A stretch of DNA of 64,000 nt from Rhizobium sp. GTDB taxonomy: Bacteria > Pseudomonadota > Alphaproteobacteria > Rhizobiales > Rhizobiaceae. Under the pieces are notes generated by a model. It did not search any database. It had not been told where the DNA came from and saw only the letters and a list, made by a program, of their open reading frames with translations. Below are positions 63,316 to 64,000 of this stretch, one piece after another. The position numbers were made by a program, and so were the translations under genes. Position 1 is the first letter of the stretch. Each line of letters begins with the position of its first letter. Location of the stretch: contig PEKW01000015.1 in assembly GCA_002796995.1 (NCBI GenBank), positions 1 through 64,000 on the forward strand, in the 5' to 3' direction.

Positions 63316-63378
63316 TCTTTCCTCCCGAATAGATTTCAGACTTCTGTCTCCCGATCCTCCGCCTCAAGGGCGCCAGGA

Positions 63379-64000
63379 TCAGTCTTCTCTCACCGGCTCC
63401 TCCCCGAAGCTTTCTGAGAATCTCTTCTGCGCCAGCGTCAGATGCCGACGCATCGCTTCGCGCGCCGCAGACGGATCGCCGGCGGCGATGGCGTCGCGGA
63501 TGGCCTTGTGTTCCTCGACGGCCCGCTGCCAGGTGTGCGGACCTTCGAAATAGCTCGCCAGCTTCTCGAAATAGGGCGAAGTCCGCTTGTCGATCAAAAG
63601 GCTGATGAAATGGCGCAGTGCCGCATTGCCGACCATGTCGACGATGGCGGCATGAAAGGCGAGATCGGCGGCGATGGCACGCTCCGGCTGGTCGACCGAG
63701 GCCTGCATGCGCGCCAGCATCTCGTCGAGACGGGCAATGCCCGCGGGCGAGGGGTGGCGGGCGGCCTCTTCGGCGATGGCGCTCTCGACGATGCAGCGGG
63801 CCTGGAGGATTTCGAAGGGGCCTTCGACCTCGTCGGCCGACCGGATGACGGGAACAGTCGCCGGCTTCTGGGCGATGTAGACGCCCGATCCCATGCGGAT
63901 CTGGATATAGCCCTCGACCTCCAGCACGATCAGCGCCTCGCGCACGGTCGGACGGGAAACGCCGAACCGTTCGGCGAGGTCGCGCTCCGCCGGCAGCCGT
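63379..64000 (-). CDS. GntR-family (FadR subgroup) regulator, 5' end outside the window
   Basis: Partial gene: 3' end at 63379, reading frame open through position 64000. The visible part starts in the winged helix (RLPAERDLAERFGVSRPTVREALIVLEVEGYIQ) and continues with the all-helical FCD effector domain (about 150 residues), including the metal-binding Asp/His pattern (ADLAFHAAIVDMV). It resembles UxuR/ExuR-type regulators. It precedes dctP by 63 bases in the same direction and likely represses the operon until its sugar acid is present. Confidence 0.9.
   Translation of the reverse strand, partial: RLPAERDLAERFGVSRPTVREALIVLEVEGYIQIRMGSGVYIAQKPATVPVIRSADEVEGPFEILQARCIVESAIAEEAARHPSPAGIARLDEMLARMQASVDQPERAIAADLAFHAAIVDMVGNAALRHFISLLIDKRTSPYFEKLASYFEGPHTWQRAVEEHKAIRDAIAAGDPSAAREAMRRHLTLAQKRFSESFGEEPVRED

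Noticed and set aside
63338-63349. AGAC-TTCT-GTCT inverted repeat before dctP as the GntR operator
   Set aside because: Half-sites of four bases are too short and do not match a known FadR-subgroup operator; left as chance.

Overview
The window looks like a chromosome or chromid segment of an alphaproteobacterium of the Rhizobiaceae (Sinorhizobium/Rhizobium/Agrobacterium-like). The evidence is high GC, tightly packed operons with ATGA/GTGA overlaps, a near-complete succinoglycan exo cluster, a CtrA box before minCDE, EcfG-type stress promoters, and many ABC/TRAP importers. In relatives such as S. meliloti, exo genes and minCDE lie on a secondary replicon; that this is a chromid here is inference. 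No rRNA, tRNA, CRISPR array, insertion sequence or phage genes were seen.

Layout. 1-12.2 kb (minus strand): a self-contained chemosensory operon in the order receptor, triple-domain CheW, CheB, CheR, CheA, STAS protein, CheY, CheC, PAS hybrid kinase, preceded by two single-domain response regulators. No flagellar genes adjoin it. 12.4-14.4 kb: a small island of stress-type and hypothetical genes with two matching GGAAC-N17-GTT promoters. 14.4-16.8 kb: a cystine-type ABC importer (tcyJLN).

17-37.2 kb: succinoglycan-type exopolysaccharide cluster exoB, exoPOMALKH, exoT, exoWV, exoU, exoX, exoYFQZ. It covers precursor supply (ExoB), priming (ExoY), glycosyl transfer (ExoA, L, M, O, U, W), decoration (ExoV pyruvyl, ExoH succinyl, ExoZ acetyl), flipping, polymerisation and export (ExoT, Q, P, F) and cleavage (ExoK). 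exoN and exoI of the S. meliloti cluster are absent and exoB sits at the opposite end.

38.1-46.9 kb: a LacI-controlled sugar ABC operon with a GH127 beta-L-arabinofuranosidase-like enzyme and a proline iminopeptidase-like hydrolase, suggestive of use of arabinosylated (hydroxy)proline glycans from plant walls. 47.1-54.4 kb: AraC regulator, TonB-dependent siderophore receptor and a divergent siderophore ABC importer. 54.5-56.4 kb: minCDE. 56.5-64 kb: TRAP transporter plus Zn-dehydrogenase, UxuA and UxuB under a GntR regulator that runs off the window end. With no uronate isomerase present, the set fits L-gulonate breakdown through fructuronate and mannonate.

Recurring theme: in three unrelated importers (tcy, arabinoside ABC, TRAP) a strong hairpin lies directly after the binding-protein gene and before the permease gene, as expected for making more binding protein than permease.
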